Shown here: positions 1-4,907 of the stretch, in pieces | How positions within the stretch are numbered: position 1 is the stretch's first letter | How the letters are laid out: each line of letters starts with the position of its first letter | Program-made: the position numbers and the translations under genes | The notes under the pieces: generated by a model | Told to the model about the DNA's origin: nothing | Seen by the model: the letters and a program-made list of their open reading frames with translations, nothing else | Database searches by the model: none | From: Thermodesulfovibrionales bacterium | Lineage (GTDB): Bacteria > Nitrospirota > Thermodesulfovibrionia > Thermodesulfovibrionales > SM23-35 | Direction: 5' to 3' | Assembly: GCA_020062205.1 (NCBI GenBank) | Contig: JAGUWT010000223.1 | Location: 1 to 5,762, forward strand | DNA length: 5,762 nt

Positions 1-1
1 A

Positions 2-1003
2 CTCCCGGGCATAGTTGATGTTGACACCTCTTTAGAAACAGGAAAGCCGGAAATAAGGGTCTATATAGACAGGGATAAGGCAGCAGATTTAGGGGTTGAT
101 GTTGCTACGGTAGCTGAAGCAGCAAACTTCCTCATTGGAGGAGAAGTGGATGTTACCAAATTTAAGGATGAGACAAAGGGAAGAAGATATGATGTAAGGG
201 CAAGACTAACTCCTGAGGACAGATCTAATCCACAGGACATTGGCAGGCTTTATGTAAGAGCTAAAGACGGCAGGCTTGTGGAGCTATCGAATATTGTCAG
301 AATACAGGAGGCAGGAGGCCCGAGCATTATAAATAGGGTTGACAGACAGAGGGCAGTCACAGTGTTTGCAAACCTCGAAGGGAAGCCCCTGGGGCAGGCA
401 AAGGAAGAACTTGATTCGATAGCAGCAAAGATTTTACCACCCGGCTATTCCGGTCTTTATAAAGGTATGGCCGATGTAATGGGCGAGTCTTTTTATTACC
501 TGATGTTTGCCATTATACTTGGTGTTGTTATGGCATACATGATCCTTGCTTCTCAGTTTGAGAGCTTTATCCATCCTGTGACTGTTCTTATATCGTTGCC
601 CCTATCATTTATTGGCGCATTTGCTGCTCTTTTAATAACAGGGAAGACCCTGAACCTCATGAGCTTTATAGGTCTTATCCTTCTTATGGGACTTGTCAAA
701 AAAAATGCGATACTTCTTGTGGATTACACAAATACCTTAAGGTCAAGAGGAATGGATAGGAAAGAGGCAATCCTTACTGCAGGACCAATAAGGTTAAGAC
801 CGATACTCATGACAACCTTTGCCATAGTCTTTGGCATGATGCCTATTGCAATTGGCATTGGAGAAGGTGCTGAGACCCGGGCACCTATGGCAATTGCAAC
901 AATCGGAGGACTTCTTTCATCACTTTTTTTAACACTTGTAGTTGTTCCAGTGGTCTATGATTTGTTTGATGATCTGCAGGAAAAGGTTATGAAAAAGCGT
1001 TAG
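2..1003 (+). CDS. RND (HAE1-family) efflux transporter, C-terminal part, 5'-truncated by window edge
   Basis: Inner-membrane proton-driven pump subunit of a tripartite RND efflux system (AcrB/MexB/HAE1 type). The frame is open from base 2, so the 333 residues seen are about the last third of a ~1,030-residue protein; the GTG at 146 is internal. The first ~150 residues are periplasmic porter/docking-domain sequence (GKPEIRVYIDRDKAADLGV, then the region around GGPSIINRVDRQRAVTV). The rest carries the last membrane helices: the segment after MGESFYYLMFAIILGVV, ASQFESFIHPVTVLISLPL, the GLVKKNAILLVDY motif, and GPIRLRPILMTTFAIVFGM followed by the TM12 region. These motifs are family hallmarks. The proton-relay aspartates of TM4 lie outside the window. 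Arginines are almost all AGG/AGA. The downstream adaptor gene starts about 20 bases later, so the two are probably co-transcribed. The substrate cannot be told from this part. Confidence 0.95.
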   Translation, partial: LPGIVDVDTSLETGKPEIRVYIDRDKAADLGVDVATVAEAANFLIGGEVDVTKFKDETKGRRYDVRARLTPEDRSNPQDIGRLYVRAKDGRLVELSNIVRIQEAGGPSIINRVDRQRAVTVFANLEGKPLGQAKEELDSIAAKILPPGYSGLYKGMADVMGESFYYLMFAIILGVVMAYMILASQFESFIHPVTVLISLPLSFIGAFAALLITGKTLNLMSFIGLILLMGLVKKNAILLVDYTNTLRSRGMDRKEAILTAGPIRLRPILMTTFAIVFGMMPIAIGIGEGAETRAPMAIATIGGLLSSLFLTLVVVPVVYDLFDDLQEKVMKKR

Positions 1004-1022
1004 AATCTTGATGGAGAACAAA

Positions 1023-2120
1023 ATGGAAGAAATAAAAGTACCGCCTCCAGCAAACAAGAAAAAAAAGAAGATTGCAATCCTGATTTTTGCAATTATTGCA
1101 ATAATAGGTGGCATATCCGGCTATCTGTATACACAGCATAAAAAGACTCATATCACAACAGATGATGCCTTTATTGATGGCCATATACATACGATTGCGT
1201 CAAAGGTGACAGGGACAGTAAAGGTTCTGTATGTAAGGGACAATCAACCTGTTAAAAAGGGAGGAGTTCTTTTAGAAATAGACCCTGCTGATTATGAAGT
1301 AAAGGTAAACGAGGCATTGTCAGGAGTAAATGCCGAAAAAGGAAAACTCTCAGAGATCGAAGCCCGGATTGAGGTATCAAAAAGTCAACTCTCAGAGCTG
1401 TATGCAGCTATAGATGTTGCAAGGGCTAATCTTGAACTCCAGGAGGCTAATCTCAACCAGGCAGAAAAGGATTACAAAAGGGCAGAGGACCTCTATAAAA
1501 CAGAGGTTATTTCTAAGGAGCGATATGAAAAAACAATGACTGCTTATACAGTAGCGCTTGCACAGGTAAAGGTTATAAGGGAACAGCTTAAACAGGCAGC
1601 GAAAACAATTGAAACACAAAAGGCAATTGTAAGACAGGCAGAGATGTCAAGGGAAGCCCAGGTATCAGCTATAAAAGAGAAAGAGGCTAAGTTAAATGCT
1701 GCCCAGCTTAATTATGGATATACAAAAATATATGCACCATCTGATGGGTACGTCACCAAAAGATCAGTTGAACCCGGAAACCAGATTCAGGCAGGACAAC
1801 CGCTCATGGCGATTGTCTCTCTTGGTGATATATGGGTAACTGCAAACTACAAGGAAACCCAGCTCGAAAAGGTGAAAACAGGACAGAAGGTTACCATCAA
1901 AGTGGATACTTTCCCGAGTAAGAAATTTACAGGAAAGGTTGAAAGCATTATGTCAGGGACTGGCGCAGTATTTTCCCTTTTCCCACCAGAGAATGCAACA
2001 GGTAACTATGTCAAGGTAGTGCAGAGGATACCTGTAAAGATAATGCTTGATAAGGATACAGACCCAGGCCATATCCTCCGTATCGGTATGTCTGTCGTAC
2101 CGACGGTTTTGATTGAATAA
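1023..2120 (+). CDS. EmrA/HlyD-family membrane-fusion (periplasmic adaptor) protein
   Basis: Periplasmic adaptor linking an inner-membrane exporter to an outer-membrane TolC-type channel. With the ATG at 1023 it is 365 aa. It has a short cytoplasmic tail ending in five lysines, one membrane anchor (~17-36), TTDDAF at ~45-50, the first lipoyl half (~55-88), a long alpha-helical hairpin (~95-225), and the second lipoyl half (NYGYTKIYAPSDGYVTKRSV, from ~231). The EmrA-type beta-barrel follows, with ANYKETQL and the GTGAVFSLFPPENATGNYVK block (~312-331). The last two are strong EmrA signatures. I chose 1023 because GGAG at 1013-1016 sits 6 bases upstream; the in-frame TTG 1008 and ATG 1011 have no Shine-Dalgarno. 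EmrA normally works with the MFS pump EmrB encoded next to it. Here no EmrB follows: the next gene is convergent and unrelated, and the upstream gene is an RND pump. The partner is therefore uncertain. Confidence 0.93.
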   Translation: MEEIKVPPPANKKKKKIAILIFAIIAIIGGISGYLYTQHKKTHITTDDAFIDGHIHTIASKVTGTVKVLYVRDNQPVKKGGVLLEIDPADYEVKVNEALSGVNAEKGKLSEIEARIEVSKSQLSELYAAIDVARANLELQEANLNQAEKDYKRAEDLYKTEVISKERYEKTMTAYTVALAQVKVIREQLKQAAKTIETQKAIVRQAEMSREAQVSAIKEKEAKLNAAQLNYGYTKIYAPSDGYVTKRSVEPGNQIQAGQPLMAIVSLGDIWVTANYKETQLEKVKTGQKVTIKVDTFPSKKFTGKVESIMSGTGAVFSLFPPENATGNYVKVVQRIPVKIMLDKDTDPGHILRIGMSVVPTVLIE

Positions 2121-2129
2121 TTTAGGTTC

Positions 2130-2150
2130 CCCCTCTTTTTTAAAGAGGGG
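2130..2150. repeat. GC-rich palindrome between convergent genes (possible bidirectional terminator or dispersed repeat unit)
   Basis: CCCCTCTTT (2130-2138) pairs perfectly with AAAGAGGGG (2142-2150) across a 3-base TTT loop, giving a 9-bp hairpin. It fills the 40-base gap between two convergent stop codons, where a shared terminator is expected. Neither strand has a clean T-tract after the stem: the + side continues TTAGGGGAGA and the - side continues GAACC. It may therefore act as a weak or factor-assisted terminator, or as a copy of a dispersed intergenic palindrome. The flanks AGGTTCCCC and TTAGGGGAGA extend the GC-rich character. Confidence 0.6.
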
Positions 2151-2160
2151 TTAGGGGAGA

Positions 2161-2592
2161 TTACATATTCTTATACTTATACGGGACTACAGTGAACCGG
2201 CCGTATTGCTTGAAATGCTCATCAAAGGCAAATATTATTTTCATCCCAAGCCGCTCCATCACAGCAAATGTAGTTGCATCAGTATATGAAAAATCTTTAT
2301 CATCACAATCCTTTAAAATCTTAAGAGCCTTATCCTCGTCTTCAACACCAACCCTGTGAAGGGTTATTAGTGGATTGTTTATGATAAGCTCTGCCATTTC
2401 GATTGCGATTTCGTGAACCCTGGGAAAATAGGTATAGACCTCATCCAATATAAAGTTTGTAGTATGTAGCCTAAGCTTTTTCTCTTTTATTGTATTGAGA
2501 AAATCATAAGCCCTTTTATGGTTTATATCATCCTTCACACGCATTGCAATGAAAGCGCTCGTATCAACGAATATATCCCTCTCGCTGTTCAT
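2161..2592 (-). CDS. PIN-domain ribonuclease toxin (VapC-like)
   Basis: Predicted Mg2+-dependent endoribonuclease toxin of a type II toxin-antitoxin pair. The 143 aa are the usual length for a single PIN domain. The acidic site is intact: D10 in FVDTSAF, E51 in FILDEVYT, D105 in FSYTDATTFA, and a fourth acidic residue D124 in FAFDEHF. The first three are the canonical metal ligands, so the enzyme is probably active; its RNA target cannot be read from sequence. The ATG start overlaps the stop of the upstream antitoxin gene by 4 bases (ATGA, 2589-2592). That is typical of translational coupling, which keeps toxin below antitoxin. It ends against the palindrome at 2130-2150 and is convergent with the efflux adaptor. 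Confidence 0.92.
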   Translation of the reverse strand: MNSERDIFVDTSAFIAMRVKDDINHKRAYDFLNTIKEKKLRLHTTNFILDEVYTYFPRVHEIAIEMAELIINNPLITLHRVGVEDEDKALKILKDCDDKDFSYTDATTFAVMERLGMKIIFAFDEHFKQYGRFTVVPYKYKNM

Positions 2593-2837
2593 TTTCTTTT
2601 TCCATAAATGTATTCATCATGTTTTATTGACCCCCTGGGCTTCCCCATTGAAAAACCGTCTTTAGCTATGGAAAAAAGCGGGTTATCCTCATAATCTTTA
2701 TCCTTCGGAAGGCGCTCATTTATAAGCTCCCGTACGATTTCGGCAATGCTTGCCTTCTTCTTTTCGGCTTGCCGCTGTAGATATTGGTACTGTTCTTTAG
2801 TAAGATAAATCTGTGTTCTATGTACATTTGTCTCCAT
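2589..2837 (-). CDS. Ribbon-helix-helix (CopG/Arc-type) antitoxin, VapB-like
   Basis: Predicted DNA-binding antitoxin for the PIN toxin just downstream. It has 82 aa. The N-terminal RTQIYLTKEQYQYLQRQAEKK forms the beta strand and first helix of a ribbon-helix-helix fold, and SIAEIVRELINERL the second helix (~34-47). The C-terminal tail (~48-82) contains GKPRGSIKHDEYIYG; similar P-x-GS-x-x-HDxYLYG tails are common in RHH antitoxins paired with PIN toxins and would wrap the toxin active site. The start is secure: AGGAGG lies 5 bases upstream (complement of 2843-2848). The operon has its own promoter with an embedded palindrome (2855-2883), consistent with autoregulation by the antitoxin or the antitoxin-toxin complex. 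Confidence 0.9.
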   Translation of the reverse strand: METNVHRTQIYLTKEQYQYLQRQAEKKKASIAEIVRELINERLPKDKDYEDNPLFSIAKDGFSMGKPRGSIKHDEYIYGKRK

Positions 2838-2854
2838 AACAACCTCCTGTCTTT

Positions 2855-2883
2855 AGTATGCTTAATATACAGCATAATGTCAA
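2855..2883 (-). promoter_or_regulatory. Promoter with palindromic operator candidate for the vapBC-like operon
   Basis: Reading the - strand, a perfect -35 TTGACA (2883-2878) is followed by a 17-base spacer and CATACT (2860-2855), a 4/6 match to the -10. Between and over them lies an inverted repeat, TATGCT and AGCATA, separated by 8 bases (2857-2876). RNA polymerase and a dimeric ribbon-helix-helix repressor would compete for this stretch. The antitoxin start is about 18 bases further down, with its AGGAGG in between. Confidence 0.65.
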
Positions 2884-2929
2884 GAATCAGGGCTCTAAAG
2901 GGTTAGAAATATCGCACACAGTAAAATGA

Positions 2930-2958
2930 TTGTCTTAAAAAGATAAAAAATGTATAAT
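2930..2958 (+). promoter_or_regulatory. Predicted sigma-70-type promoter for the divergent + strand genes
   Basis: TTGTCT (2930-2935, 4/6 to the -35 consensus) and a perfect TATAAT (2953-2958) are 17 bases apart. A transcript would begin near 2965 and run through the short frames at 2986-3131 into the gene pair at 3124-3698. A second TATAAT at 2992-2997 has only a poor -35 match. This promoter is divergent from the vapBC-like one, with about 46 bases between the two -35 boxes. Confidence 0.5.
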
Positions 2959-2985
2959 TTTTTAAGAAGTTAGGATAGGATGTAA

Positions 2986-3131
2986 TTGCCTTATAATGAA
3001 AGGGTTTATAGATTTATGAACAGAAAACTTTTGATTGGTATAAAAGAAACAAAGGTCCTTTTTATAAGAATATCTGCAAAGATGGAATTGATCTTTGGAC
3101 GAGAACACAAAAGAACTTATTAAATGCATGA
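2986..3131 (+). pseudogene. Short protein-like frames, possible frameshifted gene remnant or leader ORF
   Basis: Two overlapping frames fill the gap between the promoter and the next gene. Frame A runs from TTG 2986 (AGGA at 2977-2980, 5 bases upstream) to a TAA at 3121-3123 that directly abuts the ATG at 3124, giving 45 aa. Frame B is open 3012-3128 and stops with TGA at 3129-3131, overlapping the next gene by 8 bases. Its sequence (FDWYKRNKGPFYKNICKDG, then IDLWTRTQ) reads like the C-terminal tail of a real protein, perhaps of a minimal nucleotidyltransferase; that is only an impression. The start of such a gene is absent, so I favour a decayed remnant. A coupling leader peptide (frame A) is the alternative. 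Confidence 0.3.
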
Positions 3132-3444
3132 GATAGAATATCTTATATATTTAACCTCCGAATTAACAGACAGGTTAAGGGTAAATGCACAGAAAGAAAA
3201 AGGTGGAATCTTAGAGTTTGTTGTGCAGTATGAAGCAATGATATCAGGCAAGTGGCAGCCAATAGTAAGGTATGATACCTCACACGGTTTTGCCCATAAA
3301 GACATACTTAGGCCCAATGGAAAAACTATAAAACAACCATTATATTTTGAAACTTATAATCTTGCTTTTACATTTGCAACACTTGATTTAAAGGCTAATT
3401 GGAAGCATTATAGAGATAGCTTCGAAAAGGAGATGGAGAAATGA
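3124..3444 (+). CDS. Conserved protein of unknown function, first gene of a TA-like pair
   Basis: Small 106-aa protein without signal peptide or membrane segment. Its core, residues ~31-60, has a predicted beta-rich stretch EFVVQYEAMISGKWQPIVRY followed by DTSHGFAHKD, with R49, D51, H54, H58 and D60 close together. Downstream is GKTIKQPLYFETYNLAFTFA and an amphipathic C-terminal helix. I recognise the pattern 'gkW.pivRyDtaHGfaH.D' as a recurring family of small bacterial proteins, possibly the one catalogued as DUF7718; I could not verify the number. The cluster of charged residues and histidines could be a catalytic or nucleic-acid site (inference). A stop codon sits immediately before the ATG, fixing the start, which lacks a clear Shine-Dalgarno. 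Its end overlaps the next gene by ATGA. The size, overlap and location between TA modules suggest one half of a toxin-antitoxin pair. Confidence 0.8.
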   Translation: MHEIEYLIYLTSELTDRLRVNAQKEKGGILEFVVQYEAMISGKWQPIVRYDTSHGFAHKDILRPNGKTIKQPLYFETYNLAFTFATLDLKANWKHYRDSFEKEMEK

Positions 3445-3698
3445 CCAAGGATGATATTATTAAGAAAAATTTAGATCTTCATGCTGAGTGGATGAAATAC
3501 GTTTTTGAAAACCCTGATGTTCTTGATAAAATACCTAAGGAGGCAATTCTTGTGATACTTCCAGAAGATGATAAGGAATTGTATGAAGAAAACTACAGAG
3601 TGTTGGAAGAAAATAAAAAAAGGGGAGTTCCTTCGTTCGTTATTAAGATGAAGACACCCAAACCTCAGATTACAGATATGGAGATTGTAGCAGCATAG
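3441..3698 (+). CDS. DUF5647-like small protein, second gene of a TA-like pair
   Basis: An 85-aa acidic, soluble protein. The N-terminal helix KKNLDLHAEWMKYVFENPDV, then KIPKEAILVILPEDDKEL (~31-47), matches the pattern I know for DUF5647 proteins (helix, 'hPe.a..iP..a.vvlLPEDDpeL', then a helix and a short strand). The tail VPSFVIKMKTPKPQ would be the last strand. No biochemical role is established that I know of. AAGGAG (3427-3432) lies 8 bases before the ATG, and the start overlaps the preceding gene by 4 bases, so the two are translationally coupled and probably stoichiometric partners. If the pair is a toxin-antitoxin system, this short acidic member is the likelier antitoxin, but which is which cannot be decided from sequence. 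Confidence 0.82.
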   Translation: MTKDDIIKKNLDLHAEWMKYVFENPDVLDKIPKEAILVILPEDDKELYEENYRVLEENKKRGVPSFVIKMKTPKPQITDMEIVAA

Positions 3699-3731
3699 GA
3701 TTTAGATTTATATATGTTAGAGCATCTTATG

Positions 3732-3774
3732 AACTCTTAACTCACAACTCAAGAACTCATTAACTCTTGAACTT
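3732..3774 (+). repeat. Six near-regular AACTC/AACTT short repeats
   Basis: AACTC begins at 3732, 3739, 3746, 3754 and 3762, and the variant AACTT at 3770, giving spacings of 7, 7, 8, 8 and 8 bases. CAAGA (3750-3754) and TCTTG (3765-3769) also form an inverted pair. The block lies just upstream of the DUF433 gene, between stop 3698 and its ATG at 3797. It could be an iterated protein-binding site or slippage-generated simple sequence. Confidence 0.6.
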
Positions 3775-3796
3775 CTTTAAAAAAATGGAGGGAGGG

Positions 3797-4036
3797 ATGA
3801 AAGAACTTCTTGAAAGGATAGAGATAAACCCTGACATTATGATGGGGAAGCCTGTTATAAAAGGGACAAGGATAACGGTAGAAATAATATTGAGGAAACT
3901 ATCACAAGGCATATCAATAGAGGAAATACTTGCGGATTACCCCAGATTAACCCGTGAAGACATATATGTTGCTCTATCCTATGCCGCAGAAGCCTTGAGT
4001 ACAGAAGAATTAAGTATTTTACAGGCTACAGGATAG
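3797..4036 (+). CDS. DUF433-family antitoxin
   Basis: A 79-aa protein with the full DUF433 signature: NPDIMMGKPVIKGTRITVEI (~11-30), then ILRKLSQGISIEEILADYPRLT (~31-52), then EDIYVALSYAAEAL. The family is a small winged-helix-like antitoxin, usually paired with a DUF5615 PIN-like toxin gene directly downstream. I chose ATG 3797 because GGAGG at 3787-3791 is 5 bases upstream; the in-frame TTG 3767 (inside the AACTC repeats) and ATG 3785 lack a suitable Shine-Dalgarno. Its TAG overlaps the GTG of the next frame by one base (4036), the usual layout of this module. The partner here is broken after about 29 codons, so this antitoxin appears to be orphaned. It might still repress its own promoter or cross-neutralise a related toxin. 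Confidence 0.92.
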   Translation: MKELLERIEINPDIMMGKPVIKGTRITVEIILRKLSQGISIEEILADYPRLTREDIYVALSYAAEALSTEELSILQATG

Positions 4037-4122
4037 TGCGTTTTCTCGCTGATGAAAATATTGAAAGAGCGGTTGTAGAGTTCATAAGAAGTAAGGGATT
4101 TGAAGTTTTTTATGAGAGGAGG
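4036..4122 (+). pseudogene. Truncated DUF5615 (PIN-like) toxin, N-terminal fragment
   Basis: GTG 4036 starts MRFLADENIERAVVEFIRSK and then GFEVFY, the classic N-terminus of DUF5615 PIN-like toxins, including the DEN motif that carries the first acidic active-site residue (D6). Complete members are usually ~110-120 aa. Here the match stops after about 26-29 residues, and the frame runs on into a different gene (ATG 4129). The later acidic residues of the nuclease site are missing, so no toxin activity is expected. The frame stays open to 4365, so if GTG 4036 is used a 109-aa chimera of DUF5615 N-terminus and the module-4 antitoxin would be made. The break lies around 4113-4122, next to the AGGAGG of the incoming gene. 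I find no DUF5615 remainder elsewhere in the window. Confidence 0.78.
4117..4122 (+). promoter_or_regulatory. Strong Shine-Dalgarno AGGAGG deciding the start at 4129
   Basis: AGGAGG is 6 bases upstream of ATG 4129, the optimal spacing. It lies within the frame running on from the truncated DUF5615 gene and shows that the downstream antitoxin has its own initiation site rather than being the natural tail of the upstream protein. Confidence 0.75.
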
Positions 4123-4128
4123 GTGAGT

Positions 4129-4365
4129 ATGACTTCAAAAGTGGAAAAATTAGCTGCTGAGATTTCAGCATTGGAGGAGCATGAGCAGCAAGCTCTTTTG
4201 GAACGTATGGCCGAGTTAAACTTCCGTCGGGGTCTATATGCTCTTTCAGAGCAATATCGAGAAAGATTGCGGAGGCAAGGAGAATTAGACCGCACGGTTG
4301 AGGAGATTTTGGCTGAGTTAAAACGGGTCCGTGAAGAGGTCGCTGCTCATGACTATCCGGGATGA
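4129..4365 (+). CDS. Small helical antitoxin of a PIN-type TA module
   Basis: A 78-aa, almost wholly alpha-helical, highly charged protein. The segments are KVEKLAAEISALEEHEQQAL, then LERMAELNFRRGLYALSEQY, then EELKRVREEV-type heptads ending in AAHDYPG. I recognise the layout ('..eeqqaLl.r.aeLNfrrGL..Ls..Yr.rL...g.l...ve.il.eLk..Re.vAahDYp') as an antitoxin type encoded directly upstream of PIN toxins in several phyla. It has no obvious DNA-binding domain. The start is fixed by AGGAGG at 4117-4122. Eight of its ten arginines use CGN codons, against mostly AGG/AGA in the flanking genes, which points to horizontal acquisition. Its 3' end overlaps the toxin start by 17 bases (ATG 4349), a sign of coupled translation. 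Confidence 0.82.
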   Translation: MTSKVEKLAAEISALEEHEQQALLERMAELNFRRGLYALSEQYRERLRRQGELDRTVEEILAELKRVREEVAAHDYPG

Positions 4366-4786
4366 AAGAGTTGTTCTGGACACCAATGTTTGGATATTTG
4401 GATTACGACATCATCCGGAGCTTCCAGCCTGTACCCTCCTTTTAGAGCGATTAGGTCAATTGCAAGTGATTCTCCCGCGCCAGGTTTTATATGAATTGCA
4501 AGCTAATCTTACGGAGAGCGAATTGAGGGCTCTTTTCCGATTATTGAAAAAGTACTCAAAGCGAGTCCTAATTCATTGGGAGAAAGCCAAAATGGAGACT
4601 ATCTCCAAATATAAAAGTCTTGGCTGTAAGCTTGGCGATGCAGCATTAGCAACCCATTTGGAAGAGTTAGAGGTCAAGGTGCTTATTACAGAGAACCGAC
4701 ACTTTCTGGAGGAGCTTAAAAATTTGCCCTTTCGAAGGCTAAGCGCAATTGAAGCAATAGCAGAGTTAGAAAAAGGTGAAGGATGA
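4349..4786 (+). CDS. PIN-domain ribonuclease toxin, second copy type
   Basis: Predicted Mg2+-dependent endoribonuclease; 145 aa from ATG 4349. The PIN acidic residues are present: D11 in VVLDTNVWIFG, E49 in ILPRQVLYELQ, D97 in KLGDAALATHL. The fourth position falls in VLITENRHFLEEL (E115/N116), where PIN toxins tolerate Asn. It differs throughout from the VapC-like protein at 2161-2592, so it is not a recent duplicate. GTG 4331 is an in-frame alternative adding 6 residues; I prefer ATG 4349 because AGAGGT (4335-4340) lies 8 bases upstream and the N-terminus then fits PIN proteins. Immediately downstream comes a degraded stretch with gene fragments, so the module probably ends at 4786. Confidence 0.88.
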   Translation: MTIRDERVVLDTNVWIFGLRHHPELPACTLLLERLGQLQVILPRQVLYELQANLTESELRALFRLLKKYSKRVLIHWEKAKMETISKYKSLGCKLGDAALATHLEELEVKVLITENRHFLEELKNLPFRRLSAIEAIAELEKGEG

Positions 4787-4796
4787 AAGGGAGTAA

Positions 4797-4904
4797 CTTA
4801 GTGAAGCCGGTTTCGTCATCACAGAAATGGTTATCCCTATGCAAAGTCTTGGCCTTCGCCTTGCAACACAGGCAAACCTTATTAAGGCTCAGCCAATCCC
4901 ATAG
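4797..4904 (+). pseudogene. C-terminal gene fragment (possibly methyltransferase-like)
   Basis: After a stop at 4794-4796 an open frame of 35 codons reads LSEAGFVITEMVIPMQSLGL, then RLATQANLIKAQPIP, and stops at 4902-4904. The composition and the 'xxeAGFvi.e' opening resemble the last strand and helix of a class I SAM-dependent methyltransferase, but it is too short to be sure. There is no Shine-Dalgarno or start that would make it a gene. It looks like the tail of a gene whose front was removed when the upstream TA module arrived. Confidence 0.35.
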
Positions 4905-4907
4905 CTT

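Noticed and set aside
929..1190. Two antisense open frames (61 and 67 aa) over the efflux gene junction
   Set aside because: They are shadows of the lysine-rich, AT-rich start of the adaptor gene; Phe- and Cys-rich composition and no Shine-Dalgarno.
1392..1619. Antisense 75-aa frame inside the adaptor gene
   Set aside because: It lies opposite the coiled-coil coding sequence, has biased Cys/Leu/Phe content and resembles no family.
2838..3123. tRNA, riboswitch or transposon ends in the 286-base divergent spacer
   Set aside because: No cloverleaf, conserved riboswitch core or terminal inverted repeat with target duplication could be found by eye; only promoters and short frames are supported.
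3120..3317. Antisense 65-aa frame over the unknown gene at 3124
   Set aside because: The + strand frame matches a recurring protein family and is coupled to the next gene; the antisense frame has no such support.
3732..3774. AACTC repeats as a CRISPR array
   Set aside because: Units are 5 bases with 2-3 base gaps; a CRISPR needs ~24-40 base repeats and ~30 base spacers.
3767..3796. TTG 3767 start for the DUF433 protein
   Set aside because: It lies within the AACTC repeats without a ribosome site; GGAGG is correctly spaced for ATG 3797, where the family similarity begins.
4110..4295. Antisense 61-aa frame over the module 4 antitoxin
   Set aside because: It is the mirror of a helical, Glu/Arg-rich coding sequence, with Ser/Cys-rich low-complexity content.
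4331..4348. GTG 4331 as the start of the second PIN toxin
   Set aside because: It would add MKRSLL before the natural N-terminus, and the best Shine-Dalgarno-like bases (4335-4340) lie downstream of it, correctly spaced for ATG 4349.
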